NCBI GenBank assembly: GCA_963556255.1
Contig: OY744609.1
Span: 7,672,737-7,736,736, forward strand
Reading direction: 5' to 3'
Length of the DNA stretch: 64,000 nucleotides
Source of the DNA: Allolobophora icterica
Lineage: Eukaryota > Annelida > Clitellata > Crassiclitellata > Lumbricidae
In this document: positions 30,772 to 41,359 of the stretch, one piece after another
Layout of the letters: each line of letters begins with the position of its first letter
Position numbering within the stretch: the first letter of the stretch is position 1
Translations under genes and position numbers: made by a program
The notes under the pieces: model-generated
The model's input: the letters and a program-made list of their open reading frames with translations, nothing else
The model's database searches: none
What the model was told of the DNA's origin: nothing

Positions 30772-31463
30772 ATGGAGGACTACGAAGATCTCGAACTGGT
30801 AAGTTTGACCTTATGCTAGCCGAAGACGAGCTTTCTTTGGCAAGCATAAGGGTCAAACTTACAAGAGAACAGGGCAATCCTAGGCTTTAGGTTAAAGTAT
30901 TTAGATTTGATTTATACTGTTGTTATTATTATTAAAGCAAATTTTATATAGCGCCTCTTCTAGATTGCCTACCAAGGAGCACTGATATTAGATTAATAAA
31001 TATCAGATTAATTAGAATGAAATAGGATTTGCTTACATTTATTTGAGATTACTAATCCTGTAGGCCTATGTCTAATCAGATTAGCTGAGACACTGACTGG
31101 CCTGCAATGATTTATATTTGGGTGTAAACATAGGCTAGAGCTAGGAATATTATAAACTTATAATATATCTCATTGGGTGTAAGTCCCTATTATGGCTTTC
31201 TCTTAGGGAAGGGTTTTGGTTTGTTGTTGGGTGAACAGGAAGAAGAACTGGGAGATGACGTCGCAGTGAGAGGAAGGTCGAGGTCTCGCAGCGCTCGGCC
31301 GAGAGCATCGGCAGCAGCAGCGGCGACCAAGGACGATGACGAGGGAGCGACGACTCCTTCGCGACGAAGACGGAGACGCCGCGGACGAGGAAGCCGCCGC
31401 CGCCGACGCAGCCGCCGTCGACGAAGCCACGGACGCCGCCGCCGACGACGACGCCGCCACTAG
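30772..31463 (+). CDS. Arginine-rich sperm-nuclear-basic-protein-like gene (protamine-like), two exons
   Basis: Exon 1 (30772-30798) encodes MEDYEDLEL and ends at a consensus donor GTAAGT. Exon 2 (31239-31463) follows an acceptor at GTGAACAG and continues in the same phase. The 83-residue product is acidic for its first 16 residues (MEDYEDLELEEELGDD). It then has RS dipeptides (RGRSRSRSARPR), an alanine run, a short DDDEG stretch, and about 34 residues that are mainly arginine, with runs of five to eight Arg broken by G, S and H. This composition fits protamines and other sperm nuclear basic proteins, some of which are made with a less basic leader. A single intron and short UTRs also fit. 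AATAAA occurs 137 nt after the stop. Alternatives are an RS-type splicing peptide or a chance GC-rich ORF; other frames of exon 2 are also open because of CGN repeats. No lysine-rich histone fold is present. Confidence 0.6.
30799..30862 (+). repeat. Near-perfect inverted repeat starting at a 5' splice site
   Basis: The arms 30799-30821 (GTAAGTTTGACCTTATGC then TAGCC) and 30839-30862 are reverse complements except for one bulged base and one A/T mismatch, with a 17-nt loop. The first arm begins with the GTAAGT donor of the arginine-rich gene, so in the pre-mRNA the donor would sit inside a stem of about 22 bp. Confidence 0.85.
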
Positions 31464-31599
31464 ACGCCATCGGAGGCCTCCGTCGGATCCATCCGTCCGT
31501 CCATCGTTCGGCTGGAGATAGAGAAGATCCGAGCGACCGCTGAAGATGAACTTTCGTCTGCGGTCTATTAATTAGATCGATGAAGTCTATTGTTCGATC

Positions 31600-31605
31600 A
31601 ATAAA
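31600..31605 (+). terminator. Polyadenylation signal of the arginine-rich gene
   Basis: AATAAA lies 137 nt downstream of the stop codon of the arginine-rich ORF, on the same strand. Confidence 0.55.
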
Positions 31606-31866
31606 AGTTGAAAAAGAAAATGAATTGTCTTATTCCTTCTAGGCTATAGATAGGGCTTTTGTCATCTCAGGCTTTCCTGGATTTTAGGCTATCCAGTAGA
31701 TTAGGCCTATAGGCTATAGGTTTCACGAAGCGTTCAAGAATTGTATGATACTGAGTTCCCCTAATCTGATCAGCTAATTACTAATTAGTCTATGCCTTCC
31801 AGAAGTTTAGACTTAGGTATCCCTGGATAATTTGACTTAATTACGGCCTGATTAATTATAGGTAAG

Positions 31867-32069
31867 CAGAGGCGTAACTTTGGTCTAAAAAGTGCGGGGT
31901 ACCAATTTCCTACATACACGAAGCAAGGCGGAGACTGCGATCTCTGGGAAGGCACAACAATAAAATATTGATTGGCATTGTTCAAAAAGTGGGGGGGGGG
32001 TACGGTACCCCCCAGTCCAAAAAGTGGGGGTACGGGTACCCCTCGTAACCCCCACAAATTACGCCTATG
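31867..32069 (+). mobile_element. MITE, GGCGTAA family, both ends present
   Basis: Left end CAGAGGCGTAACTTTGG and right end CCACAAATTACGCCTATG are inverted repeats of about 17 bp with a few mismatches. The interior has GGTACC palindromes. No convincing target duplication was found. Confidence 0.7.
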
Positions 32070-32294
32070 ATGATAAGGGAGCGTGCGGAATGGAAAACTC
32101 TTCTAGACGTTCTAGTACCCGATGTAGGAAGCCCTAAGAAGGCTATCACGCCTATCAGAGGTCGCAGAAGTAGGCCTATATTCGGCGCTGCGCTGTTTGT
32201 GATAGGCCTATATAGTACACAAGAGAAAGAGCGCAGTAGGCCTACATGTATCTGTACGATTATGGAGGCCTAGAGAGCTCCTAATGATCCGGAC

Positions 32295-32602
32295 CAGTGG
32301 CGTTACTAGTGGGGTGCGGGGTGAGGGCCGCACCGGGTGACACCTTCAGAGGGGGTGACACCAAAATGACAAAATGTCTGTCTAAAAACTTTTGTGCAGA
32401 GTTTCCGCAGAAACTTATTATTTTAAATTAATAATAACAAATAACAACTTAAACATTTTTCGTAGACCCAGATCACGTGTACTGTATCATTATCAATTTA
32501 CGCAAAGCTGAAACTCTGTGCTAATTTACTTTTTTAACCTTCTAATGGGGGTGACACCATGACTTACCGCACTGGGTGACACCAACCCTAGTGACGCCAC
32601 TG
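32295..32602. mobile_element. MITE of ~308 bp with 15-bp terminal inverted repeats
   Basis: CAGTGGCGTTACTAG at the left end and CTAGTGACGCCACTG at the right differ at one base. The interior is GGTGACACC-rich at both ends. Flanks (ATGATCCGGAC / ATGATTCCGAC) are similar but offset by 3 bp, so the target duplication is uncertain. Confidence 0.7.
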
Positions 32603-32714
32603 CAGATGATTCCGACTAGGCCGAGTTTACACAAAGTAGGCCCATGCATTTTGTTTTGCACACTTGCGCCTGCCCATAGGTTTCTCCTCTCAGTGGTTTA
32701 GACTTATTCCCACT

Positions 32715-32955
32715 TATTACCACGAGCGTAGCCAGACTTAAATTCAAGAGGAGGCAAAAAAATCTTGAAAAAAAATTTGATGACTTTTTTGAGATTGCTG
32801 TAAAAAAATTTGATTACCTTTTTTCTGGGATTTCAAAAAATTTGATGACATTTTTTGGGATTTCTTCTTAAATTAACCCAAGGAAATTTTTTATATTTAT
32901 AAAACCAAGAGAAGGCAACTGCCTCCTCTTGCCTCAATGTAGCTACGCCTATGCT
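32715..32955. mobile_element. MITE-like inverted-repeat element
   Basis: GAGCGTAGCCAGACTTAAAT then AGAGGAGGCAA at the left mirrors TTGCCTCCTCTTGCCTCAAT then GTAGCTACGCCT at the right. CTTATTACC occurs on both flanks as a likely target duplication. Confidence 0.6.
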
Positions 32956-33189
32956 TATTACCCCTTTCCACATATCTCACTTCTCGTGACTTCTGCCCAT
33001 ATTATGTTCTTACCCCCACTGTACAAATTGTTCCCCTCTAAATACCAACACATAACCGCTTCTGACGTTATTCACCTCTTTCCCTCACTGGTTCAGAATT
33101 CAGATTAAACCTCATTGGACATTCATTTCCCCACAGGGCACACATCTCTCTTTTGTCTTGTCTTTAGGTTTTACCCATAAAATTATAAC

Positions 33190-33295
33190 CCAAAGGCGTA
33201 ATTTGTGGGGGGTACGAGGGGTACCCGTACCCCCACTTTTTGGACTGGGGATACCGTACCCCCACTTTTTGGATTGGGGATACCGTACCTCAGGG
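33190..33295 (-). mobile_element. MITE fragment, GGCGTAA family (minus)
   Basis: CAAAGGCGTAATTTGTGGGG followed by GGGGTACCCGTACCCCC; only the 3' half of the family is present, with an internal duplication. Confidence 0.55.
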
Positions 33296-34176
33296 ATCTC
33301 GTCCTAAACAAAAAAGAACCGGAACGCCGGCGAAACGGCGATTGCCGAAGGCAAGAAGCCCCTAACGACTAGGGGGTTTGGGGGAGCGTCGTAAGCTCCC
33401 CCAGCGGGGTCTGGGGCGGAGCCCCAGAAGCTGACGCAATTTTGAGCATTTGATGCCAAAATGGAGTACATTTTAGGCTCTTGTTTACCTCGAATTTTTC
33501 AACAATGATTTAGAAAAAAACTACCTAAACCAGCGCTTCAAGCGCCATGTTAATCTTGAAATTTCTAGCTAAAACTGCCAATTTACGAAGTAAATTTTAG
33601 TGCACAATGCTTAATTGTTCACAGTGGGTACCGAGACTGCCAATATATTTACGCGACCCAGTGAAGTTTGGGAACCGTTGGTCTAATGAGAAAGACATTT
33701 TTATTAGGATGCATACGTTCTAATTGTCTGACATGTATGTAAACCAGAGTGTGTTATGTCAATTGGTCAAATAAAGAACATACTTACTTACTTACTTTGA
33801 CGGCAGCGCTTTGAAATCACGCGAACGTTCGCGAGGGGACGCCACTGTCGCGACATTCCCGTTTTTTAAAAACGGGCTTCACTCTGGCATAGCTAGGATT
33901 TTTACCATAGGGGTTGCGTAATGCGAAGCAGTAGTCTTCAGAGGTGAGTTTATAGGGCGATCTCCAGAAGCATAGAATGCTAAACAATCACGGAATCAAC
34001 TTTTTCGATAATATTTTCTTATTTTAACAGATTTCACAGAGGCTGAGTAACACTTAAGGTTTAACTTTGTAAAGGCATAAGTAATGTTCCACAAAGTGAA
34101 GCAGATTACTTATGTAGAGCCTACTACTTTAAAGAGCAAAGCGACAACTACTATTCTGAATTGGTACTGCATGGGA

Positions 34177-34379
<203 letters not shown>

Positions 34380-35669
34380 ATCGTTTAAAGTCTTTTCTGT
34401 TTCCGCGAGAGGCTCACATACATGCTGAGAGCGCCTCTGATAGTTCGCACTTTGAGAGGCGCTTTATAACTTCCCAGATACCATACCATACCATTCTGAA
34501 TTAAGAAGTTCGTGGTGCTAGGCCACGCATATGATTCTGGTGGAGCATAGAATTCGGTCAGAAATCGAAATTTGTCTGCATCAGTTAACTTAACTTTGCA
34601 CCAACGGCTAGAACAAAATCATTCTGATGACCAACGTCTTTTAATGTGCCTAAGTTCTCTGATTGAGCAACTGAGACTGTTTTCAGTGACACAGGCTCAC
34701 ACACAGCTGTTAAATCGTTTTCGTTAACAATGCCAATGGAATATTTTATTATCTGTAGTGCAAACCTCTTCAGTCCCATTTCCACCTTAACAGTCGTTGC
34801 TGGCTTGCTTTTTTGGTGAAGAAATTCAACAGATCGGTTTCTCTATAACGCTTCATCATCTATTTATTAAATTTAAGCAGCTAGACTTAAAAATGTAATT
34901 AGAAGTCGTTCTTTTTTGTTTGAAAGTAAACGAATCAAAATAGCGACTGTATTCTCAACGTGAAGGACTACTATGATACTATCACAGCAGGCCGAGTAAC
35001 ATGAAGAACGAAGACTGCAGCCGTATACAACAGGGTTGTAGAGAGACATTGAAAGAGACATACTGCGACAGAGACAGAGCGAGAGAAAACGAGAGACAGA
35101 CAGACAGACAGACAGACACAGTAAGACAGATAAACAGAGATAGCGAGTAAGAGCGAGTAAGCGAGGGAGTGAGAGAGCGAAAGATCGGAAAGACAGACGA
35201 TCATATTTCAGGCATTTCTTAGCGCTGGAGCTGACTGACATACCCTTACAGTGTATGAAGTGGTTGGGAAAGGGAGAATCTGGCTGTATATTAGTGTGCA
35301 TGCAAATGAACATAATCTCATATATACAACTGCCATGGGCGTCTTTCCTACTGAGGGTCACCCAGGGTCAAATAACTCAACCCATTAGGGTGAGGGTCAC
35401 TTACACAGACAAAATACGTATTATATATACGTCTGTGGCCCTGTGTATATAGCGTATACACCCTAGGCCTACATGGTATATTCTGGCTGCAGAGAGGCTG
35501 AAATCTACATGGGCCATTAATAATCCGCCAGAAAAGTATAGGAAGTAACGAAAAGACGCTCTAGATACTAGAAATTTTCTCCAAGAAAGAACCGGTACGG
35601 CGTTCCGGTCGTCAAAAAAAGAACCGGAACGCCGTTCCGGTGCGTTCCGGTCCCAACCGATCCCTGCCG

Positions 35670-35810
35670 TACCTCCACTTTTTGACAATGCCAATCAATA
35701 GTTTATTACTGTGCCTTCCCAGAGATCGCGTTCTCCGCCTTGCTTCGTGCATGTAAGAAATTTGTACACCGTACCCCGCACTTTTCAGATCAGAGTTACG
35801 CCTCTGGGTT
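35670..35810 (-). mobile_element. MITE, GGCGTAA family (minus)
   Basis: TTTTTGACAATGCCAATCAATAG and CCTTGCTTCGTGCATG, ending CAGAGTTACGCCTCTG, are the reverse of the copy at 31867. Confidence 0.6.
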
Positions 35811-36095
35811 CACCCACAACTTCCAACTAACGTCAAATCACATTGGCCTAACGCATGTGAATGTCTTACGTTCCATATGGAATGTATAACTTAGTCCCAC
35901 GAGGTTTCGCGAAAAACTTACCTTAGCTTCCCCACAAACTTCTCCAATCGAAGAAAGTTCCTCAACCATTTCAATCCTACCCATAGCACCATCGACATAT
36001 CGCGTCCTCAACAAGACTGACGATCAGTGAACGATCAAATACCGAATCATCACATCGACTCTAAATCACTGAACCCTCGATAAACAGAACCACTT

Positions 36096-36101
36096 TTTAT
36101 T
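36096..36101 (-). terminator. Polyadenylation signal of SAXO
   Basis: TTTATT on the plus strand is AATAAA on the minus strand, about 120 nt downstream of the SAXO stop codon. Confidence 0.5.
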
Positions 36102-36222
36102 CCGTGTGACGACAGAAATATTCAAAACACCCTCTCGAGATAATTACAAAAAAACTTTTGATGTGCCACACACCCACGCACATACACACACACAAACAAA
36201 CGTACCCTCCTTATCAGTTTAT

Positions 36223-39200
36223 CTATCTAACGGCCGTCATCCCGCTCGCCTCGTACCACTTGTGCCCGACAGCGTCCTGCTCTTTGAAGACGTACCCCGT
36301 ATTCGTACCACCGGCCTGGATCACACCCGCGGCACACGGAGCCACGTACTTCTTTGTGAACTCATTACGGTACTCCGTCGCGTCCTCCAACGGCGCCTGG
36401 CTAACCATCGGCCGTTCCACGGGCTTCATGCTCGGCCTGGGCGGGACACGGTGATCGACGAAGTCCCTGCGGTACGTGGCCAGACCCTCGAAGGGTTCTT
36501 CGATGGGACAATAGACGTCCTTCATCGTTGCCCGTACCCGCTCCGTCTGCCAGCCGCGGAAGTCCTCGCGGTAGCTCGTGTTGGCGTCGAAGCGGCCAGG
36601 GAGCTTCTTTCGCTCCTTCGGGCGGCAGGATTCGACCTTCTGCAGGGGCTTGAGGTTGAAGTCCGTCCGGTGGGTCGTGGCCGAGGCCATCTCACCCTCC
36701 GGGGCTCTGTAGGGGTCCGGTTCGCGTGGCGGAGGTCGAACGTCTGGCCACTTCTTGTAGTCCGTCCGTTGGGTGGTGTCCGTTGACAGAGGGTCTGCAG
36801 ACTGGAACGGACGGGTGTCCGGCTTACAGCTCGGCTGCTTCCCTGGATTTCAAAAAGCACGTCTGCGTTACACAATCTTAAAACAAGCGATTTGGCAAAA
36901 ATCGTAATTAAGTGACAAAATACAGCCAAGTATATGGAAAAGAATCGTGGAGGAATATATATGGAGGCAGATGGCAGATAGGCAGAGAGGTATAGGGAGG
37001 CAGAGGGCAGGGAGGCAGATGGAAGGGAGGCAGAGAGGTAGGGAGACAGAGGGCAGGGAGGCAGAGGGTGGGGAGACAGAGGGTTGGGAGACAGAGGGCA
37101 GGGAGGCGGATGGAAGGGAAGCAGAGAGGTAGGGAGACAGAGGGCAGGGAGGCAGAGGGTGGGGATACAGAGGGCAGGGCGGCAGAGATGCAGGGAGGCA
37201 CAGGGTAGGGAGGCGGAGAGGCAGGGAGGCAGAGGACAGGGAGATAGAGAGGCAGGTGGCAGAGAAGGAATGTCCTACTTGAACCGGCAGTTGAGAAATG
37301 TCAGGGTCCTTGTCGTTTACCTCCCTTCGCAGCGTTTGGTGCGTAGACTTAAAGAAATCGCGCAAAACATCAGTCCATCAGCCAAGACAAAGGGCTGCTG
37401 ATGGTGATTGATAGAGGAGCTCGACGCAGATGATGAATGGTGAGTGACAATACTAGCGGAAGAATAAAACATTTGCGGATGCTATGGTCTCTCAGAGTGA
37501 CAACCTACTTCGATTTGCTTCTTAGATTGACTGTATCTACCTTGATCCTTGCGGGTGTAGTCCTTGCGATAGTTGGACAGGTCATCGAGAGGATTCGGAT
37601 TCGGCAGCCACTCTGGGACCTCTCTGACGACTCGCGGCGGAATCTGATGCCTCGTGTAGTTGTCCCTGTAGTCGGTTCTCTCGTCGAGTGGATGAATCGA
37701 CTGCATAGCAGCGTCCGGGGGCTTCATGCTCTTTCTCGGGGGCTCTCTGTGAAACACGTATGCCGTCTGGTAGCTGCTGTTGCCATCGAAGGGGTCGGCA
37801 GGGGGACAGTAGACGTCCGGCTTGTGAGGCTCAGGCGGCTTCACCGGCCACCTTCTGTAGTCCGCTGTGTAAGATCAGGTAAGGGTGGAGTTAGAAAAGA
37901 TAAAACAATTAATCAAAGTGCTGTAAGATAGGAGAAAGTAAGGCAATCTAAGCAAGATAAAGTAAGGTAATTGAAGAAAAGCTTAGGTCAGATAGGAAAG
38001 ATAACATTAGTATGGTATGGTACGTAAGATAAGGTAAGGTATATAAGGTAGGTGGGGTAAAGTCAGTGGAGAAAAGTTTAGGTCAGATAGAATACATAAA
38101 GTATGGTATGGTATGGTATGGTATGGTAGATAAGGTAAGGCAAGATAAGGTAATGCTAGTTTGCATACAAAAAGATAAGCCCTGCTAGCATTCCACGTGG
38201 AGCCCATATTCTCTTACTTCTGTAGGTTGGCACTCCTTCGAAGGCGCCAGGAACGCGTCTGACTTTCGGCATTATTGGCTTTGGTGGATTTAGAGGCTTC
38301 CCTGCACGAAGACAAAGACAAAGACACTTATATTATGTGGCACGATACAATGGTCAAGTTAGCTACACTGGTTAAAGCGTACGCCCCATGCGCCTCTGTT
38401 AGTTATTTTGCCGGTTCGTATAGGCTACCAACTGTTATTTGAGGGATTTGAATCTCATGCTAAAACAGTCCGTAAACAAGGACTTTAAAGAACGTGGCAC
38501 CCATTCAAGCGGGCAGGGGTGGTTAAAATACTTACCCGATCAATTTACTGAAGAATGAGTAGGGTCGAGGCCATACCGTCGCTATAGAAAAGCTTATGAA
38601 ATTTACATTTACCACTGAGTGTCATAAGTGCCACGGATAAATGCATATTTTGAGAATTGTACAAACAAGACTGGGGGGTGGGGTGGTGGTAGACTTTGAT
38701 GAGTTTGATCCTTGTAGAGTTGAATATTTTATCCGTGGTAGACTTTGATGAGTTTGATCCTTGTAGAGTTGAATATTTTATCCGTATATTGCAAACTGAG
38801 AAAGTTCACAAATGCAATAGAAAGCTTAAACTCATTAAATTGATGACATCACCAAATTAATTAGTATACAATTCACACGGTCACAAATCTCACAATAAAC
38901 CAGAGCATTACCGTACTTTATTAGTAGCCCACAAAATGAATAAGAAAATGTTAAAATATACCCACAATATAATCACACTGGAACAACTAAGGGGGTTGGA
39001 AACGATCTCCCTGGGTGCAATGAAGTCTTAACTGGGGGTCCTAAGAAAGACTAGGGGGTGGCTTACTGTTGTACTCTTTTGTGTAGCTGGTCAGCGTGTC
39101 CATTGGACCCTCCGGGGCTCTGTAGATGTCCTTTGGATGGACGTAGGGCCTCTCGACGGGGTGACGTACATAGTCAACTCTATTATAAACAATGCATGCG

Positions 39201-39779
39201 TAATGTAATTAATGTAAGGTAATGTGAGAAGGGTAAGGCAAGATAAAGTATCGGTAATGTTAGGCAGTGCTACCCAAACTGTGGTTACCTGTCCTCGAGT
39301 GATTGGTTACCTGTCCTCGAGTGATTGGTTACCTGTCCACGAGTGATTGGTTACCTGTCCACGAGTGATCGGTTACCCTTCCGCGAGTGATTGTTTACCT
39401 GTCCGCGAGTGATCGGTTACCTGTCCGCGAGTGATTGGTTACCTGTACACGAGTGATTGGTTACCTGTCCACGAGTGATTGTTTACCTGTCCGCGAGCTA
39501 TTGTTTACCTGTCCGCAAGTGATTGGTTACCTGTCCGCAAGTGATTGTTTACCTGTCCGCAAGTGATTGGTTACCTGTCCACGAGTGATTGTTTACCTGT
39601 CCGCGAGTGATCGGTTACCTATGTAATGTAAGCTGACGTGGAAAGGCACCGGTCAGAGGTAAAGCTCGTAAAACAATTATCTGTCTTCAGTATCAGAAAG
39701 TTTTGAGAAGCACTGGCGTTATGCTTCTATTTGTTTATTCCAATTATTTTGGCAATAATAATAGGCCTAATAATAGGCC

Positions 39780-39831
<52 letters not shown>

Positions 39832-40134
39832 CATAATAATAATAATAATAATCATAATAATAATAATAATAACAATCAATCAGCAATATCTGTAGAGTGA
39901 ATATTTTTATTGCTTAGACACCCTTACAAGACTTACAAGACTTTTCACGAATACAATACTAGCCTAAATTCCGCCAAGGTTGCACAGTTTAATTCTTTGC
40001 ACCTTTTGGCAATCTAAGTCTACTTTACAGCCAGTAATAATAACCATAGCAATAATAACAAGAATAATGATGCTGATGACGATGAGGGTGATGATGATGA
40101 TGATGATGATGATGCTGATGCTGATGATGATGAC

Positions 40135-40183
<49 letters not shown>

Positions 40184-40193
40184 GTGATGACGA

Positions 40194-40284
<91 letters not shown>

Positions 40285-41187
40285 AATGAGAATGATACCT
40301 CTGTGTGGTATTTTCACCGAGTGGGTCCTCGGACATCATAGGCGCCGTCTCTGGCTTGCAGCTCTTTGTGTTCGCCGGCGGATGTTGTGTGTAGCGATTC
40401 CTGTACTCGGTCGATCGACATGGATCGGTCGGATCGCCAAACGGAAGGCCATTCGGATTGTGTGGACATTTGTGGCGTCTGCAATACACACACACACACC
40501 CACACACGCATAATAGTACTACTACTTCAATCTTATCATCACCATCACCACCACGGTACCACCATCATCACTACCACCACCACCATCATCACTACCACCA
40601 CCATCATCGTCATCGTCACCTGTTTTTTCTTATTCATCGTCGTCATCATCATCATATTCATCATTATCATCATCTTCTTATTCATCGCCGTTGTCGTCAC
40701 CATCGTTATCATAGCCTGCCAGCATGCACACATGGAGCCCATAGGACCCATATTCCTATACACACACATACAATCATGTATGCATACATGCACGCATACA
40801 TATATGTATACATAAACACAGGCCTACATACTTACGTACATACAGGCCTATGCATACACGCATATCTCGAGATATAATAATATATAAGCTTAACAGCTGC
40901 TCTGCCTCCTCTCTAAATCTGGCCCATCTGGAATCCGGACTCGGACCTCCTTTGAACTACTCTCTGGAAAACCCCTCTGATTTGACGTAGCGCTCGTGAA
41001 TAGGCTGATGCCCTGCGCTTGGCCCTCGAGTGGCGCTTTAGAAGACAGTATTACGTATGGAGATTATGATTACGGTCTCGTATGCTATTAGAAAAGTCAG
41101 GACTAGGCCTATTTTTCTAGAAATGTATAATTATTAAACATACTCTTACCCGCACGTACAAATCTGACAAATGCAAAGTTTAGTCAT
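36223..41187 (-). CDS. SAXO: Stabilizer of axonemal microtubules (SAXO/FAM154 family), complete
   Basis: Six exons join in phase to 452 residues: 41187-41150, 40478-40299, 39179-39067, 38301-38218, 37864-37541, 36842-36223. The N-terminal cysteine motif is created by the first splice and reads MTKLCICQICTCGRHKCPH, matching the CxCxxCxCGRHxCPH signature of SAXO1/2 (human SAXO1 is 474 residues). The body holds about ten Mn-type repeats, each with a T-x-Y-x-x-x-Y/F core followed by a basic KP segment. Examples are TEYRNRY, TDYRDNYTRH, TSYREDF, ATYRRDF and TEYRNEF. The end, GYVFKEQDAVGHKWY, matches the conserved SAXO C-terminus. SAXO proteins bind along axonemal and centriolar microtubules through the Mn repeats and stabilise them in cilia and sperm flagella. 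Introns hold (GAT)n and (AAT)n microsatellites and a 22-bp minisatellite. Every splice phase fits, so the model is strong. Confidence 0.94.
36930..37265. repeat. GGGAGGCAGA-type minisatellite in a SAXO intron
   Basis: About 330 bp of purine-rich 10-bp-based repeat between SAXO exons 5 and 6. Long Pro/Ser/Leu frames on the minus strand are artefacts. Confidence 0.85.
37870..38165. repeat. AAGGTAAGATA / TATGG simple repeats
   Basis: Degenerate short repeat filling SAXO intron 4. Confidence 0.75.
38688..38785. repeat. 49-bp exact tandem duplication
   Basis: A unit starting GGTAGACTTTGATGAGTTTG occurs twice back to back in SAXO intron 3. Confidence 0.9.
39283..39622. repeat. 22-bp minisatellite in SAXO intron 2
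   Basis: About 15 copies of GGTTACCTGTCCGCGAGTGA+TT with C/A and G/T variants at fixed positions. Confidence 0.9.
39766..39880. repeat. (AAT)n microsatellite
   Basis: AAT repeat with AAC/CAT interruptions in SAXO intron 2. Confidence 0.9.
40066..40285. repeat. (GAT)n/(GAC)n compound microsatellite
   Basis: GAT repeats flank a (GAC)n core; it ends 14 bp from SAXO exon 2. Poly-Met and poly-His frames are artefacts. Confidence 0.95.
40905..41070 (-). mobile_element. SINE body copy (minus) in SAXO intron 1
   Basis: GGACTCGGACCTCCTTTGAA, AACCCCTCTGATTTGACGTA and GGCTGATGCCCTGCGCTTGG are the reverse of the family at 13310-13440. Confidence 0.6.
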
Positions 41188-41323
41188 CTCTTTAGTTTTC
41201 CATAAAGTTTCTTTTCTTCCAGTTTTCCTTCAAAACTTACTTTAACGTTCCGCCAAAAGATAGCAAATCATTAAACGCAGATCTCAGTCGTTTCCCAGGT
41301 GGCGCTCTTCAAGCCAGAAAGCT

Positions 41324-41336
41324 GTTGCCTAGCAAC
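41324..41336 (-). promoter_or_regulatory. RFX X-box upstream of SAXO
   Basis: GTTGCCTAGCAAC is an almost perfect palindromic X-box (GTNRCC-N-RGYAAC type) about 137 bp upstream of the SAXO ATG. RFX factors bind X-boxes to switch on ciliary genes across animals, which fits the predicted axonemal product. Confidence 0.75.
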
Positions 41337-41351
41337 GTTCCTCGTTCATTA

Positions 41352-41359
41352 TGACGTCA
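41352..41359 (-). promoter_or_regulatory. CRE palindrome upstream of SAXO
   Basis: TGACGTCA, the full 8-bp cAMP response element, lies 15 bp beyond the X-box and 165 bp from the start codon. CREB/CREM sites occur in many spermatid-expressed genes; use here is inferred from position. Confidence 0.55.

Noticed and set aside
31150..31521. Alternative frames across the arginine-rich exon (Ala/Asp-rich plus, Ala/Ser-rich minus)
   Set aside because: They are open because of CGN-rich sequence; they do not join to exon 1 in phase and give no basic protein.
36106..36929. 226-codon plus frame and 135-codon minus frame over SAXO exon 6
   Set aside because: They overlap the real SAXO exon in other frames; only the minus frame ending at 36223 has Mn repeats and matches the SAXO terminus.
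39283..39622. CRISPR-like array
   Set aside because: The 22-bp units are contiguous without spacers and lie in an intron of an animal gene.
40025..40513. His-rich 160-codon minus frame joined to SAXO exon 2
   Set aside because: The frame runs through the exon 2 donor at 40299 into (GAT)n; the splice site and phase with exon 3 show the His run is intronic.
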